Part shown: in pieces, positions 31,053 to 32,634 of the stretch
Position numbering within the stretch: position 1 is the stretch's first letter
How the letters are laid out: every line of letters begins with the position of its first letter
NCBI GenBank assembly: GCA_003104895.1
Contig: PQAG01000116.1
Span: 1 to 32,634, forward strand
DNA: 32,634 nucleotides
DNA from: Nitrosomonadales bacterium
GTDB lineage: Bacteria > Pseudomonadota > Gammaproteobacteria > Burkholderiales > Sulfuricellaceae
Direction of reading: 5' to 3'
Notes under the pieces: model-generated
Seen by the model: the letters and a program-made list of their open reading frames with translations, nothing else
Told to the model about the DNA's origin: nothing
Database searches by the model: none
Translations under genes and position numbers: made by a program

Positions 31053-31373
31053 TTATTCTTCGGCAGTCTGGTGTTTTACATCACTGCGGTGGCCAGCATT
31101 TTTTTCCTTGTGCTTTAGGATCTGGCGGTCCAGCTTGTCTACCAGGGAGTCAATCGCAGCGTACATGTCGGAATCTTCTGACTGCACAAATACGTCGTTT
31201 CCGCGCATGTGAACGCTGACCTCTGCTTTTTGCTCGAGCTTTTCGACGGTCAGGATCACTTTGACGTCGATAACCTGATCGAAATGGCGGATGAGTTTGT
31301 CCAGCTTGCTGGTGACATAGTCGCGAATGGCTGGGGTCACTTCAATGTGGTGGCCGGTGATGGTCAAGTTCAT
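31053..31373 (-). CDS. hpf: Ribosome hibernation-promoting factor, short form
   Basis: This 106-aa protein starts MNLTITGHHIEVTPAIRDYVTSKLDKL and contains HMRGNDVFVQSEDSDMYAAIDSLVDKLDRQILKHKEK. This is the single-domain HPF fold that binds the 30S decoding region and helps form inactive 100S ribosomes. It lacks the C-terminal dimerisation domain of long HPF. It lies 35 bp after rpoN, as in many Proteobacteria. Confidence 0.94.
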   Translation of the reverse strand: MNLTITGHHIEVTPAIRDYVTSKLDKLIRHFDQVIDVKVILTVEKLEQKAEVSVHMRGNDVFVQSEDSDMYAAIDSLVDKLDRQILKHKEKNAGHRSDVKHQTAEE

Positions 31374-31408
31374 GATTTGTGTTCCTTGTTATAAAAAGAC
31401 CTGATTGA

Positions 31409-32634
31409 TTAGAGAGACTTGCGAAGCGCTACTGCGGGGATCTGTAAGGCCTCGCGATATTTGGCCACGGTACGGCGGGCAACCACGATACCCTGCTGTG
31501 CCAGAATTTCAGTGATCTGGGTATCGCTGAGAGGTTTCTTGCTATCTTCCGCCCCCACCAGCTGCTTGATCAGGGCTCGGATGGCGGTGGCCGAGCAGGC
31601 GCCGCCGGTTTCGGTCGCCACATGGCTGCCGAAGAAATATTTCAGTTCGAAAATGCCCCGCGGTGTGAGCATGTACTTCTGTGTGGTGACACGGGAAATG
31701 GTGGATTCGTGCAAGCCGACTTCTTCTGCGATCTCACGCAGCACCAATGGGCGCATGGCGACTTCGCCGTGTTCGAAAAAGTGCTTCTGCCGGTCGACGA
31801 TGGCTTGTGATACCCGCAGGATGGTGTCAAAGCGCTGCTCGATGTTCTTGACCATCCAGCGCGCCTCCTGCAGCTGGCTGGCAAGCTGCTGCCCGCCGCT
31901 CTCACGGTTGCGGCTCAGAATATCTGCATACATGCGGTTGACGCGCAGCTTGGGCATGGCTTCCCGGTTCAGGCTGGCGATCCACATGCCCTTGACCTTT
32001 TTGACGATGACATCGGCCACCACATAGCGCGTGTCAGCGGCTGCGAAATCGGCGCCTGGACGGGGGTTGAGGCCGGTGATCAGGTGCTGCGCGCCGCGCA
32101 GGGCGTCATCGTCGCACTGCAGCAGTTTTTTTAGCTTGTTGTAATCCCGGCTTGCCAGTTGCTCAAGATATTGCCGCGCGATTCGCAGCGCGATATCGCG
32201 ATGGGGCGTGTCTGGCGGCAAGGCTTCGAGTTGCAGGGCCAGGCATTCGCCCAGATTGCGGGCGCCGACGCCCAGCGGCTCGAAATTCTGCAGGTGCTTC
32301 AGAGCGGTTTCGATCTCCAGCGGGTCGATCTCCAGTTCCGGCGGCAATATTTCGGCAATCTCATCCAGGCTCTGGGTCAGGTAGCCGTCATCATTTAGCG
32401 CATCGATCATCAGCGACACGATGGTCCGGTCGCGCAGCGGAAGCTGGGTAAGGTTGAGCTGCCAGTTCAGGTGATCGCGCAAGCTGGTGGCGCCTGCATC
32501 CTGCTGCGGGTAATCCGGTTCATCGTTATCGTCACGGATGCCATGGGAGGCGGCAGCTTCGTTCCAGATGTCACGGTCATCGCTGAAGCTGTCTTCCTGC
32601 TGCGCCTCTTCGCGGCGCTCCTCCGCGGGAGCAG
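31409..32634 (-). CDS. rpoN: RNA polymerase sigma-54 factor (5' end outside window)
   Basis: About 408 C-terminal residues are visible; the gene runs past the window end, so the activator-interaction region I is missing from view. Seen are the core-binding domain (LRDHLNWQLNLTQLPLRDR, LNDDGYLTQSLDEIAEILP, FEPLGVGARNLGECLALQ), the HTH region (IAEEVGLHESTISRVTTQKYMLTPRGIFELKYFF) and the RpoN box ARRTVAKYREAL near the C-terminus. It directs transcription at -24/-12 promoters. Frame is intact throughout. Confidence 0.96.
   Translation of the reverse strand, partial: APAEERREEAQQEDSFSDDRDIWNEAAASHGIRDDNDEPDYPQQDAGATSLRDHLNWQLNLTQLPLRDRTIVSLMIDALNDDGYLTQSLDEIAEILPPELEIDPLEIETALKHLQNFEPLGVGARNLGECLALQLEALPPDTPHRDIALRIARQYLEQLASRDYNKLKKLLQCDDDALRGAQHLITGLNPRPGADFAAADTRYVVADVIVKKVKGMWIASLNREAMPKLRVNRMYADILSRNRESGGQQLASQLQEARWMVKNIEQRFDTILRVSQAIVDRQKHFFEHGEVAMRPLVLREIAEEVGLHESTISRVTTQKYMLTPRGIFELKYFFGSHVATETGGACSATAIRALIKQLVGAEDSKKPLSDTQITEILAQQGIVVARRTVAKYREALQIPAVALRKSL

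Overview
This window most likely comes from a sulfur-oxidising betaproteobacterium of the Nitrosomonadales type (Sulfuricellaceae, Gallionellaceae or a relative). The main reason is an oxidative-type reverse dissimilatory sulfite reductase (rDsr) cluster set in a housekeeping context usual for Betaproteobacteria: rpoN-hpf-ptsN-hprK-rapZ on one side and birA-coaX on the other. The assignment rests on gene content and protein motifs read by eye, not on a database search. No rRNA, tRNA, insertion sequence or CRISPR array was recognised.

Layout. 1-2.0 kb: the 5' end of an ATM1/MsbA-type ABC transporter (minus strand), an unpaired HicA-like protein, and a TIR-domain protein (Cap12-like) with an unrecognised beta-rich C-terminus. 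2.0-4.7 kb (minus): yciH-rbgA and a qmcA/nfeD pair. 4.9-5.7 kb: apaH (plus), whose end overlaps a convergent acyltransferase gene. 5.6-11.8 kb: an almost gapless minus-strand series. In transcription order it holds a 73-aa orphan, a Cas6/Cmx6-like protein, a cysteine-less DsrC paralogue (RspA type), a 3-mercaptopyruvate/thiosulfate sulfurtransferase, a conserved unknown, birA, coaX, a PfkB kinase and an acyltransferase. 11.8-12.15 kb: a 344-bp divergent control region with several palindromes. 12.1-25.1 kb (plus): dsrABEFHCMKLJOPNR, apparently complete and intact. 25.2-26.0 kb: a small lipoprotein and a cyclic-nucleotide-binding-fold protein. 26.0-32.6 kb (minus): in transcription order rpoN (5' end outside the window), hpf, ptsN, hprK, rapZ, a NusG-domain-II protein, a Gx transporter, a surface-adhesin-E-like protein, ubiX and a Lon-substrate-binding-domain protein.

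How it works together. In the family model, DsrE2/TusA-type carriers (not in this window) deliver persulfide sulfur to DsrEFH, which passes it to DsrC. The trisulfide form of DsrC is handled by the membrane complex DsrMKJOP, and siroheme DsrAB oxidises the sulfur to sulfite with electrons leaving through DsrL. DsrN (siroheme amidation) and DsrR (A-type-carrier fold) support maturation. The sulfurtransferase, the RspA paralogue and the Cmx6-like protein are encoded divergently from dsrA and may form an accessory part of this sulfur locus.

The most unusual points are: a lone Cas6/Cmx6-family protein with no CRISPR, apparently starting at an ATA codon that overlaps the upstream stop; strong stem-loops between dsrB/dsrE, dsrC/dsrM and dsrP/dsrN, which could be processing sites; a TIR protein with an unrecognised partner domain; and a DsrR with a Gly/Cys-rich tail.
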